NCBI GenBank assembly: GCA_902779085.1
Contig: CACYZY010000002.1
Coordinates: 62,001-126,000 of the forward strand
Direction of reading: 5' to 3'
Length of the DNA stretch: 64,000 nucleotides
Origin: an uncultured Bacteroidales bacterium
GTDB taxonomy: Bacteria; Bacteroidota; Bacteroidia; Bacteroidales; Bacteroidaceae
Within the stretch, counting starts at the first letter, position 1; each line of letters begins with the position of its first letter. Below, one piece after another: positions 8,178 to 15,839 of the stretch. A program made the translations under genes and the position numbers. A model generated the notes under the pieces. The model was given only the letters and a program-made list of their open reading frames with translations. It made no database searches and was not told the DNA's origin.

Positions 8178-8858
8178 ATGAGTAATCCAAGCGACAATAT
8201 ACGAACAATAAGGCGTGACTTATCCCCTTATCTCTTTAATTTCTTAAGAGATGACGATGCTCCAACTATTCTACACGAAATACTTACAAGTGGTATTCTG
8301 TTATCTAAAGAACATGAGTATATATGCTTCACGGATGCTCCGATCACTTGTTATTTGTCTAACTTGGAATATTTTAATAGCTGGAAAGAAAGAGGTTACA
8401 AAGCAATGTTTTCCCAGTATGGTATTGGGATTGCAAGGGATTGGCTTGTCGAGAATGTAGGTGCAAGACCTGTTATATATGGTAAAGCTGATGAAATTAA
8501 TTTTTTGGATGAATCTATTCGATGGAGATTTCAAGAACTTGATATTCAGAAAGGAGATTTTTCATGGTTGAGAGAATGGCGTATTCCAATGAAAGAACTG
8601 AATTTATATGAAATTCCTCGCGAACATATTATATTTATTGCGCCAAAGGAGGAAGAGTTAAGGGAATATGCTGTCGATTGGGATTTCGATGTTGATTTTG
8701 ATTATGATCATGGAGAAACTCATCCATACTTAATCGAAACTCCAAAAGAAACTCGATTTTGGAAGGGGTTTTCAATAGATCAAATAAAAGAAATAGAGAA
8801 TGATTTTGTGTTGAGTGCTTGTACAAAAACCCAAATCATAGGTGAAAAATTATTGTAA
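8178..8858 (+). CDS. AbiGi/DUF2971-like protein, possible abortive-infection component
   Basis: 226 residues from the ATG at 8178 (MSNPSDN); the in-frame ATG at 8136 overlaps the preceding gene. Recognisable features are ICFTDAPITCYL, then YGIGIARDWLVENVGARPVIYG, then WLREWRIP. This order (a CFTDAP box, a YGI box and an EWR box) is seen in DUF2971 and in AbiGi-type abortive-infection proteins. I make this link by eye and it needs a profile search. A very acidic stretch (DWDFDVDFDYDHGE) lies near residue 180. It closes the run of + strand genes; a long non-coding repeat region follows. Confidence 0.55.
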   Translation: MSNPSDNIRTIRRDLSPYLFNFLRDDDAPTILHEILTSGILLSKEHEYICFTDAPITCYLSNLEYFNSWKERGYKAMFSQYGIGIARDWLVENVGARPVIYGKADEINFLDESIRWRFQELDIQKGDFSWLREWRIPMKELNLYEIPREHIIFIAPKEEELREYAVDWDFDVDFDYDHGETHPYLIETPKETRFWKGFSIDQIKEIENDFVLSACTKTQIIGEKLL

Positions 8859-8927
8859 TTATTTTCAAAATTGGTAACTGGATAAGTAGACCCACTTTGG
8901 GGCAGTTATGCTAAAGGTCAGTGGATT

Positions 8928-8967
8928 TCATGTTCCCCAAATCTCACAAACCATTTTGTGAACATGA
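8928..8967. other. Nested hairpin downstream of the AbiGi-like gene
   Basis: TCATGTT pairs with AACATGA, and inside it CACAAA pairs with TTTGTG around a short loop. There is no T run, so it is not a standard terminator. It lies at the edge of the repeat region. Confidence 0.45.
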
Positions 8968-9060
8968 GAAGTCTAAAACCAGTTAAGCCATTTCACAACC
9001 TGCATGATAATGGCGGCAGCGAATATGATGAATTACTGCGTGAAGAAAAGCTCTAACGTC

Positions 9061-9530
9061 ACAACAGGCTTGCCTTAAAGTGGCAGACTCCAATCAAGCA
9101 AAGCGGTGATGGGGTATTAGGCTGCCCCTCCCTATCGTTGAGTGGACAGAGGCAAGCCTCTGCTATGCATCAGTCTATACCCAAAGTTTCCAGAGTTTAC
9201 CATATTGAGGTTATACTCTTAAAGTGCTTTCGATACATTACGCCCCTAATAGCTCGCTATTCTATCTGGTCATTTTCCCAAGCATCAATGGGAGGCTGGG
9301 GTATTAGGCTACCCCTCCCTACAATTGAGTGGACAGAGGCAAGCCTTTTCTACGCGTCAGTTTGTCTTGTTGTTTGCCATATTGGTGACAGACTTTCGGA
9401 GAGCTTTCAAAGTCATTATAACCGGCACTGCTTGCTGTTTTATCTGGTCTGTCTCCCAAGCGTCGATAGATGGTTGGGGAATTAGGCTGCCCCTAACTTT
9501 GAAAAAGTGGCATCGGCAAGCCGATTAGAC
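9061..9530. repeat. ~180-bp imperfect tandem units with paired hairpins
   Basis: Two full units and a partial third begin at 9111, 9298 and 9476 (spacings 187 and 178). Each opens with a GGGG(T/A)ATTAGGCT(G/A)CCCC hairpin, followed by a (G/A)AGTGG box and a GGCAAGCC hairpin. The latter's flanks change together: CAGAGG/CCTCTG at 9147-9162 and ATCGG/CCGAT at 9512-9525; at 9338 the outer pairs are lost. The unit ends share TATCTGGTC and TCCCAAGC. A reversed GGCTTGCC is at 9067. The 880 bases between 8858 and 9739 hold no supported gene. Spacing not divisible by three argues against coding. An origin, a structured RNA or another cis element are all possible. Confidence 0.7.
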
Positions 9531-9695
9531 TGACTGGATAAAATTCTTAGATGTCATCATCGTCTATTCATGTCTGACCATGTGGGCGGCACTTCTGTGC
9601 CAGATACCGTGACCTCTGCTTGCAGATTTATGTGGTCAACTCTGCGTTCGATGACAATCGAAACGGGTAGTGAGCTTCCCGATACTGGAAATACA

Positions 9696-9720
9696 TGGCA
9701 CATGGGCAAGCCCAGTGCCA
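9696..9720. other. Fourth GGCAAGCC hairpin, just past the ATPase stop codon
   Basis: TGGCAC/GTGCCA forms the outer stem and TGGG/CCCA the inner stem around CAAG. It is 19 bases downstream of the DnaC-like gene on the - strand and has no U run after it. It shares the GGCAAGCC core of the upstream units but not the rest of the unit. Confidence 0.5.
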
Positions 9721-9738
9721 CAAAGACTTGCAAAACAG

Positions 9739-10422
9739 CTAACCAGGTGCTGCAAAACTGTCTGTACGATAGGTAGTGTTGTTGAATACAATTTTCTTGA
9801 CCATCTCATTGAGCCTGTCGGCAATTCGGTCACCATAATGCTCTCGGATTTGTTGCGGTGTGAGATTGGTGGTAATGATTGTGAAGAACTGCTCTTCGTA
9901 TCGCTTTGTCAGCAGGTCAATGACAGGCGTATAAACATTGCCATAGTCCATTACCTCAGACGGCTCTGTGCCAAGGTCATCAATGCCGAGCATATTAACA
10001 CTGATGAGTTTACGGTATGCCTCATAATTGTTCTTGCACAGGTACGCAATGTACTTTGCATCCACTATCTGGATTCCGTAGGTGCCGTCGTTGTCTGGCT
10101 TAGGTATGTGCAGAGAGTTCAGCAACAACTGGAATGCTTTAAGCATGGTGCTCTTGCCATTGCCACATCCACCACATAGCATAATGCCGAAATGGGATGA
10201 TGGCGAGGTCAGCCAATGAGCCATCTCATGAAGTTGCGTCTCCAAGTATTCGTTGGTGCAGAAGCTGCGGTGGCGATACGCCACCTCAGCCATAATTGCA
10301 GCTAACAGACAGGCATAAGCCTCTTCCTTTGACATGGGCAACTTAAAACGTGCCTTCATAGGACGACGCAGTAGCAGGGATTTCTTTAATCCCTCTACGT
10401 CGATTTTGAGTGTTGATTCCAT
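9739..10422 (-). CDS. DnaC/IstB-like ATPase (helicase-loader type)
   Basis: 227 residues from the ATG at 10422 (MESTLKIDVEG). A long open frame upstream overlaps the previous gene further and is less likely; even this start overlaps it by about 80 bases. Walker A is GGCGNGKST (about residues 84-92) and Walker B is MLGIDDLG. A later TTNLTPQQI...YGDRIADRL stretch carries sensor 1 and the arginine-finger region, the pattern of DnaC/IstB AAA+ ATPases. DnaC-type proteins load the replicative helicase. It follows an HTH protein gene, a pairing seen in phage and plasmid replication modules. No IstA-type transposase is near, so a transposition helper role is unlikely. Confidence 0.8.
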   Translation of the reverse strand: MESTLKIDVEGLKKSLLLRRPMKARFKLPMSKEEAYACLLAAIMAEVAYRHRSFCTNEYLETQLHEMAHWLTSPSSHFGIMLCGGCGNGKSTMLKAFQLLLNSLHIPKPDNDGTYGIQIVDAKYIAYLCKNNYEAYRKLISVNMLGIDDLGTEPSEVMDYGNVYTPVIDLLTKRYEEQFFTIITTNLTPQQIREHYGDRIADRLNEMVKKIVFNNTTYRTDSFAAPG

Positions 10423-10831
10423 TTTTTGTTTCCCTTTCTTTGTTTGAAAAATTTGTTGAATCACTTTTAATTAAATTGTCTTTCTCTTTATCTTTTAAAA
10501 GAGTAAAGTCTGCCGTCAATCCATCCGTCAACTCTACCGTCAAGTTATCCGTCCATTCAAGGAGTGAATATTTGGACGGTACATGACGTGATCTGCCATC
10601 GGTAAAAGAGATAAGTCCACGTCCGGCAAGATTCTTCCGAGCGTTGCAGAGGGTCTGCTTTGACATGTGCAGAACTTCGCAGATTCGTACTGTAGAACAT
10701 GGCACTGGCATATCCCAGCGATGCAGGTTGCACTCATTCACAATGAATGCATATAGTGCAACCTCGCTCGCGGACATGTATTCCATGGATGCAACACGCC
10801 AGAATTGGTTCATGTAATCAATGTACGTCAT
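10343..10831 (-). CDS. HTH replication-module protein
   Basis: 162 residues from the ATG at 10831 (MTYIDYMNQFW), which overlaps the last codons of the DUF3853 gene; an upstream in-frame ATG exists but would lie deep in that gene. Residues 20-85 fold as a winged HTH: MSASEVALYAFIVNEC, then VPCSTVRICEVLHMSKQTLCNARKNL in two helices, then GLISFTDG as the wing. The C-terminal half is polar and low in complexity. The N-terminal domain resembles HTH domains of primosome-type and phage replication proteins (DnaD/O-like). With the DnaC-like gene after it this suggests an initiator and loader pair. The match is to fold and context, not to a named family. Confidence 0.65.
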   Translation of the reverse strand: MTYIDYMNQFWRVASMEYMSASEVALYAFIVNECNLHRWDMPVPCSTVRICEVLHMSKQTLCNARKNLAGRGLISFTDGRSRHVPSKYSLLEWTDNLTVELTDGLTADFTLLKDKEKDNLIKSDSTNFSNKERETKNGINTQNRRRGIKEIPATASSYEGTF

Positions 10832-11165
10832 AACTATTTCGTTGTTTTTCGCCTTTGACCTTGATCGTTCCAGCTTTCTTTGCCAATTCAAGGGCAAGAT
10901 TACCGTCTATCACAATCTGACGGTCAATTTGGGTTATAGCATCATCTATCACACCACTTTTCTTGATACGATTGGCCGTTGGGACACTGCAACCGAATAT
11001 CTGAGCGATGCCTTCAATGCCATAGTAGATTCGTCTTTGACTAAGACTAGCTATCTCTGTTGCCAAAGCTGCCATTCGGCTGTCAATGAGGAAACTCAGT
11101 TCCTCTCCTGTCATCATTGCCACAGGTTTTAGTTTCAAATCGTCAATATTCATAATTAATGTCAT
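10818..11165 (-). CDS. DUF3853 family AlpA-like DNA-binding protein
   Basis: 115 residues (or 111 from the second ATG, MNIDDLK). The C-terminal half holds the family signature YGIEGIAQIFGCSVPTANRI, then ITQIDRQIVIDGNLALELA. This is a MerR/AlpA-type HTH followed by a short wing. DUF3853 genes are common in Bacteroidetes integrated elements. AlpA-like proteins act as excision factors and early regulators in satellites and prophages, and a similar job here is inferred. It has its own -7 box at 11231 and a perfect palindrome at 11214, so it may regulate itself and the two genes behind it. Confidence 0.8.
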   Translation of the reverse strand: MTLIMNIDDLKLKPVAMMTGEELSFLIDSRMAALATEIASLSQRRIYYGIEGIAQIFGCSVPTANRIKKSGVIDDAITQIDRQIVIDGNLALELAKKAGTIKVKGEKQRNSYDVH

Positions 11166-11213
11166 TTTTTTAATTGATACTACGAGGCCTGCAGAACCTC
11201 AATGATTCTCTTT

Positions 11214-11225
11214 GGAATCGATTCC
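11214..11225. promoter_or_regulatory. Perfect palindrome in the DUF3853 leader
   Basis: GGAATCGATTCC is a perfect 12-bp palindrome, with CTC and GAG as further matched bases outside it. It lies about where transcription would begin from the TACCTTTG box at 11231-11238, a fitting place for a repressor operator. Confidence 0.5.
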
Positions 11226-11230
11226 GAGAG

Positions 11231-11238
11231 CAAAGGTA
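11231..11238 (-). promoter_or_regulatory. -7 box for the DUF3853-HTH-ATPase operon
   Basis: The - strand reads TACCTTTG, a full match to TAnnTTTG, about 65 bases upstream of the DUF3853 start. A convincing -33 element was not found. Confidence 0.5.
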
Positions 11239-11337
11239 ATGACATTTCAATGGGGCATTGGTCGGTTTATTTATACCTTAATATAACCAACCATTTACAC
11301 GATGACAATCAATGTTTATTAACAGCAAATCAACAAA

Positions 11338-11378
11338 ATAGGCGGATAACCGATTATTTTTTCCGATTATCCGCCTAT
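11338..11378 (-). terminator. Terminator downstream of the DUF6043-like gene
   Basis: ATAGGCGGATAATCG pairs with CGGTTATCCGCCTAT over 15 positions with one wobble, and a TTTTGTTG tail follows on the - strand. It separates the integrase unit from the DUF3853 operon. Confidence 0.75.
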
Positions 11379-11404
11379 CATATTGCTGACAAAAGAAGAG
11401 ATAC

Positions 11405-12454
11405 TTATACAACTGCCGCAAATATATCCGTCCAAAGATATATGATTTGCTTAGCTTTAGCCCAGCTGCCCTTCTGCGGCCCACTAAATCTATAGTCCTT
11501 CAGTTCACCATAGCGTTTCTGGGGACAGTCAATACCAATCTTTCGCCCGGTAAACTGTTCAATGGCACGATGGAAAGTAGTATAACTGACGCTCTCCTTA
11601 ATGGCATGAGCTCGTATTAACGCAATTAATAGGTACGCCAAACAGATTGGCCCAGGATTCTCTTCAGTAAAAAGGAGAATCTTTTCTTTCAATGCAGACT
11701 TGTTTCCCATCAACAAGCTATCAATACATTTCACCTCAACCTTTCTTCCCCGGTTGCCTTCTGACCTACTAAGTTCATAGCTGATATCCTTCCAGATTTC
11801 AGGGGCACATAAGTTTGCAACCTTTTCCCACGATTCCTTAGTCTCCACACCAAGGTCTATGCTACTTGGAACCATAAAGCCGACAGCTCCATGGAGCATG
11901 GTCAAATCTTCTTGGTCAAGGATTTCCTCATCCATGATGCTATTCAGCGTCTCAATCATCTTAGTAGAGCCGCCATCAAACATCATGTAGTAGTACATAC
12001 ATCGAATGATGTCATTCTCTTCATCCATAGCTTTCGCCTTTAAGTTGCTCACAAAAGAGGGGACAAATGACATACATGTGTTCAGGTAATCAGCGGCCTC
12101 TTCTACCAAAGAAAGACAGTCTTCCTTGGTTGCCTTACCATCTTTTTTGCTTGTCTCAGCAATATAGGACCTGGCATATTGAGGAAGGTTTTGCCAAATT
12201 CCATCGGCAGATCCGTAGCCTGGCAATGATGCCACCTTCTTGCCAGTTGGCTTATCAGACAAGCAATCATAGGCAAGACCGAACATCGCGTCCAATGCAG
12301 ACAGACTTCCCGAACTGATGTTGTCCATCTTGTTCTTAAATTCCAAATAAATATCTTCATGCTCTGCTTTCCAAGAACAGATGCTTAGTGATGCCCTTTC
12401 TCGCAATTCGGGGAAATCGCTCACATTGCTTATTTCATCAAATATGCTCTTCAT
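11405..12454 (-). CDS. DUF6043-like hypothetical protein
   Basis: 349 residues, mostly alpha-helical. The C-terminal ~100 residues (LAYLLIALIRAHAIKESVSYTTFHRAI..., then KRYGELKDY, then WAKAKQIIYLW) resemble the DUF6043 family of Bacteroidales mobile elements; I recall the pattern but could not run a search. No catalytic motif is visible. It starts 23 bases after the integrase stop and shares its direction, so they are likely co-transcribed. A role tied to integration or regulation of the element is possible but unproven. Confidence 0.6.
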   Translation of the reverse strand: MKSIFDEISNVSDFPELRERASLSICSWKAEHEDIYLEFKNKMDNISSGSLSALDAMFGLAYDCLSDKPTGKKVASLPGYGSADGIWQNLPQYARSYIAETSKKDGKATKEDCLSLVEEAADYLNTCMSFVPSFVSNLKAKAMDEENDIIRCMYYYMMFDGGSTKMIETLNSIMDEEILDQEDLTMLHGAVGFMVPSSIDLGVETKESWEKVANLCAPEIWKDISYELSRSEGNRGRKVEVKCIDSLLMGNKSALKEKILLFTEENPGPICLAYLLIALIRAHAIKESVSYTTFHRAIEQFTGRKIGIDCPQKRYGELKDYRFSGPQKGSWAKAKQIIYLWTDIFAAVV

Positions 12455-12477
12455 ACATTATATATTATATATAGGTA

Positions 12478-13968
12478 TTACATAGCTTTTGCGAGAATTT
12501 GTGTGAGTTCTTCGTTTGATAACTTTGAGAGCTTCGACATCAGCTCATCCCGCTCGGCAGATTTCGCGTCGAGAACAAGCAGTTTGGAGTTGTACTCCAT
12601 CTGCATTTCAATTGGGTACGTGTCCAGATAGACATTGGTCATGTCGTTTGAATTGCCGGAGTGTCCCATGCTTTCATCAATGTATGTTTTTTCCACTCCT
12701 GCATTACGAAGGTTTGTGGCAAACGAATGGCGACACCAGGTTCCTGACGGTTTTATTGCCTTGTCCCATCCAAGAACGTCGTGGCATATTTTGGTCACAC
12801 GGTCCTTGATGTTAGAGTTTTCCTGTGCCGTCAGTTTCCGTCTCTCCTTTTCGCATGTCTCCCCGTTGAATATCTGAGGGAACACGTAACTTCCAAGAGC
12901 GGGAGGAGCTGCGATGTCATCGAGTATAACTTGCAGCGGCTCAATGATAGGTATAACGACCTCGGAATTATTGGAACTCCTGTCTGCAGTCTTCTTGCGA
13001 TTGAAGAGAAATGCTCTTCTACCAGTCTGGAAATAATAGTCGTTATATTGCAAACGTGCAGCATCAGCAAGATTAAACCCGTTGCAGAGATACTGGGCCA
13101 GGAACAATCCAAGAGAATAATGCGCTTTTTCTGCATAAACCTTCTTCCAAGTCTCAGGATAGTTCTTGTTGATAAACACTTGGTATAGTTCTGTAAACTG
13201 TTCTCGTTTCAGATAGACTTTTTTCTTTACCTTGCCTCGTGGAATACTGACAAGGTTCTTCTCTTTCTTGTTAGAGAATGGGTAGGTTACATCCAATAAA
13301 AATCCCTGACTGCGACAGAGATTCCAGATGGTGCGGCAGGAGCGAAGGTAAAGACCAACGGTGGCGTCCGATATTTTTCCTTCTATGTTACCATCTTTAC
13401 CTTTAACGCCATTGGACATACAATCCTTCCATTTCTGTATTTCTGCCACGCTGATATTAAAACCCTTGATGGCACCCTTCCCCAAGAACTTCTGGAAGGA
13501 TTTTAATGCGCTGATGTAGCTGTCGCTTGTAGAATATCGCTTACCGTTATCGTCGTTCTGAAGATGATAGATGTATTCATGCCAGATACCGATAAACGAC
13601 TTGTCTTCTTTGGCAACTTCAACATTGGCATTGCCTGTGGTGATAGCTACACGTACCATTTCATAAGTGAAAGGATTACCCTTGTTGAGGTTGACGAGCA
13701 TTTCCTTGTATTTCGGAACGATTTCCTCGCGCCACATTTTCTGCTCCTTATAGTTTTCCGAAGAACTCTTGGTAGCAGTACAGATGTCAGAGAATCGTTT
13801 TTCAGAATAGGAACCTCCGACTTGATGATAGAAGAACTTGCGGTCAACCGTGAATCGGATGGCCAAAGGGTACTCACTCACATTCTTACGATTGGTGCGA
13901 GTGTCAAGAACTAAAGAAGCGTTGCAATTACGCTCCTTAATGACGGGTAGAGATTTCGTAAGTTTCAT
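12478..13968 (-). CDS. Tyrosine recombinase (integrase)
   Basis: 496 residues. The N-terminal part (about 1-115) is an arm-binding-like region, residues ~125-225 are a SAM-like core-binding domain (WHEYIYHLQNDDNGKRYSTS onward), and the rest is catalytic. The nucleophile is Y447 in TNVYLDTY, with GH436 in the MGHSGNS box and R413 in WCRHSFAT. The first catalytic arginine appears to be Asn (NGFNLADAARL where GxR is usual), and the His of HxxR is Thr. Loss of the first Arg is also reported for IntDOT of Bacteroides, so this need not mean inactivity. It is the only recombinase in the element and should act at the tRNA att sites, although it lies mid-element rather than beside an end. Confidence 0.9.
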   Translation of the reverse strand: MKLTKSLPVIKERNCNASLVLDTRTNRKNVSEYPLAIRFTVDRKFFYHQVGGSYSEKRFSDICTATKSSSENYKEQKMWREEIVPKYKEMLVNLNKGNPFTYEMVRVAITTGNANVEVAKEDKSFIGIWHEYIYHLQNDDNGKRYSTSDSYISALKSFQKFLGKGAIKGFNISVAEIQKWKDCMSNGVKGKDGNIEGKISDATVGLYLRSCRTIWNLCRSQGFLLDVTYPFSNKKEKNLVSIPRGKVKKKVYLKREQFTELYQVFINKNYPETWKKVYAEKAHYSLGLFLAQYLCNGFNLADAARLQYNDYYFQTGRRAFLFNRKKTADRSSNNSEVVIPIIEPLQVILDDIAAPPALGSYVFPQIFNGETCEKERRKLTAQENSNIKDRVTKICHDVLGWDKAIKPSGTWCRHSFATNLRNAGVEKTYIDESMGHSGNSNDMTNVYLDTYPIEMQMEYNSKLLVLDAKSAERDELMSKLSKLSNEELTQILAKAM

Positions 13969-14055
13969 GACTACTGAAATGATTTAAAATTGATGAACAT
14001 GTTGAATTTCTCACATGCAGTCATTTCAGTACATGGGTATATATACAAGAAACAA
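13969..14055 (-). promoter_or_regulatory. Inverted repeat directly upstream of the integrase start
   Basis: TACTGAAATGA at 13972-13982 and TCATTTCAGTA at 14021-14031 are perfect 11-bp inverted copies with 38 bases between them. The first copy ends three bases before the ATG. It could be an operator or a leader stem that hides the ribosome binding site. Confidence 0.5.
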
Positions 14056-14093
14056 CTGCGTTTGACCATTGCCGAAGCAATAATCAAATGCAG
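14056..14093 (-). promoter_or_regulatory. Stable UUCG-type hairpin in the integrase leader
   Basis: On the - strand CTGCATTTGA pairs with TCAAACGCAG (one wobble), and inside it ATTGC and GCAAT close a TTCG tetraloop, a very stable RNA loop. No T run follows. It lies in the ~310-nt leader between the predicted promoter and the integrase ATG. Confidence 0.55.
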
Positions 14094-14283
14094 CTGTGCA
14101 ATCTCGGCTTCTTCTGTCGCTGTATGATAACCGGGCTTATGCTAATCGGTCTCAATCCCTAAAGAGCCTCTTACATCGGAATGGATTTTTACCAGTTCAC
14201 GTTCTGGCGAACGGACTCACTTTCCTGTCAAAACAAGAAGAGCAACATTTCGTTCATGGCCCGCTCTAAATGCTAATGCGATA

Positions 14284-14291
14284 CAAAGGTA
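14284..14291 (-). promoter_or_regulatory. -7 box of the integrase operon
   Basis: The - strand reads TACCTTTG. It would give an unusually long leader of about 310 bases. The rest of 13969-14429 holds no supported gene. Confidence 0.5.
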
Positions 14292-14429
14292 CAATATTTT
14301 CCCCAATGGAACGTAATAGTCTAGCAGAAAATAGAGTATCTTTGAGAATCTTTAACTTTCATACTTAGATTGAGTATGAAAATAGTATTTACAATTGATC
14401 AGCAGGTTATATTTTTTTATTTGGAACAT

Positions 14430-15800
14430 CTATTTATCTGAAGATTTTGGCTTATTATTCTTTTGATGTTTTTTATGCATTTCTAATGCATTATGCAAGA
14501 GTTTGTCGAAATCCGTTGATGGGATCTCATCATATTGATACTCTTCCTCGTATATTTCTTGGTACAATTTCTTAAACTCTTCTGTATCTCTTATTGACGT
14601 AAACAAAGGCCATTCTTTATATGCATCGCGCATTTTTACATTTTTCCCAATTTCTTTCATTGACTGCAAAGCAGAAGCAGTGTCATCTTTCAAAATAGAC
14701 ACAGCCATCCTGTATATTTCTTCTGCAGCCGAACAATCTAGTCTTGTAACGATATCAGATGCTTTCTTCTTATCTCCCTGCAAATGGTACACAAGAGCTT
14801 TGTTGATAGTAAACACTAATTTATAAGCATATGGGCAATCTTTCTTAAATGGAGTTGTTAACATGAAATCTAGAAGTTTCAACGCCAAAGGATATTTTTT
14901 TTCGCGAATCAAATTAAAACACACAGGATCAATAAATGCATACATTTCTTCATATTCTTCTGGCTTTAATTTATGCCACATTACAATACCCAATTTAATA
15001 CCTATTTCAAAGAAAACAGTATAGCATTTATTTGCATAATTGGGAGTACACTTTAATGTACACTCTTCTTTTATTTCGTCAATCCCTTTTACATTAAATC
15101 TATTGCATTCTTTTATATATTGCTTCGAAACACGTCCATTAGCATGAACAAAAAGATTACGCCTTTCTGTTATTTCTACAAATTCAGGATATACGGACAA
15201 CCCTTTTGTCAGGGGTATCTCCAACTTTTTCTCCAGCCATTCAATTTGATCTGTGTGACTATCACGCAGTATTGTCTCTATCTCTTTTTCTATTAAGGAA
15301 TTTCTGAAATCTTCGATGGTATCAAAACACAAAACTTGTTCAGCAGAAAACTGTTTCTTCGAAATATCCAAAACGCTAGGATTTAAAGTATAATATAATC
15401 TCACTAATTCCGAAAAGAAATAATCATAAAGACTTACAATTGCTACAACAATATTAGAAACTGCAAGATTCAAGGAATCTAAGCTACAAGACTGCTCTTT
15501 TAACAACTTCTGGAATTTCGCAGCCTTATCCAAAGGTAAGGAAAAAAGCATATTGTCTTCTTCCTTTTTTTCGTCTATTTTATATTTAGTTATAAAATCT
15601 GACAGCCGATCACTCCATGTTTTGGCATTTGCCAACAGTATATTTGTAATCACTGGTAAAGATCGGTCTTGTGTATTAATCAACTCTATATATCTTTCCA
15701 ATACGCGCTCAAATTTTGAGCATGTTGGTTTTTCATTTTGAGAATCATCAGACACAATTTCTTTTTTATAATCCTGCATGTCTTCTTTAACCTCTTTCAT
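14430..15800 (-). CDS. HEPN-motif protein, putative RNase effector
   Basis: 456 residues with no named family that I recognise. Residues 90-230 are helical and contain R214NLFVH219, the Rx4H motif that forms the catalytic pocket of HEPN ribonucleases; in FVEITERRNLFVHANGRVS it sits in a helix followed by an ANG turn, as in ApeA- and AbiF/MAE-type HEPN proteins. Residues ~290-440 form a helical repeat-like region that may sense or bind a partner. HEPN RNases commonly act in abortive infection. It lies 39 bases downstream of the AAA/DUF4143 gene in the same direction, and has a weak TATATTTA box of its own. Activity is inferred from the motif. Confidence 0.6.
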   Translation of the reverse strand: MKEVKEDMQDYKKEIVSDDSQNEKPTCSKFERVLERYIELINTQDRSLPVITNILLANAKTWSDRLSDFITKYKIDEKKEEDNMLFSLPLDKAAKFQKLLKEQSCSLDSLNLAVSNIVVAIVSLYDYFFSELVRLYYTLNPSVLDISKKQFSAEQVLCFDTIEDFRNSLIEKEIETILRDSHTDQIEWLEKKLEIPLTKGLSVYPEFVEITERRNLFVHANGRVSKQYIKECNRFNVKGIDEIKEECTLKCTPNYANKCYTVFFEIGIKLGIVMWHKLKPEEYEEMYAFIDPVCFNLIREKKYPLALKLLDFMLTTPFKKDCPYAYKLVFTINKALVYHLQGDKKKASDIVTRLDCSAAEEIYRMAVSILKDDTASALQSMKEIGKNVKMRDAYKEWPLFTSIRDTEEFKKLYQEIYEEEYQYDEIPSTDFDKLLHNALEMHKKHQKNNKPKSSDK

Positions 15801-15839
15801 GTCGCTTTATTTTTAGATTTGTAAATATAAGGGAATACA

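Noticed and set aside
9138..9528. Open frames of 115 and 67 codons across the repeat units, with similar short peptides (SGQRQA, GWGIRLPL).
   Set aside because: The similarity follows from the DNA repeats. Unit spacings of 187 and 178 break the frame between copies, there is no good start context, and the changes favour base pairing over protein.
9739..10422. IstB subunit of an IS21-type insertion sequence.
   Set aside because: No IstA transposase gene and no IS ends are present, and the gene is coupled to an HTH replication-type protein.
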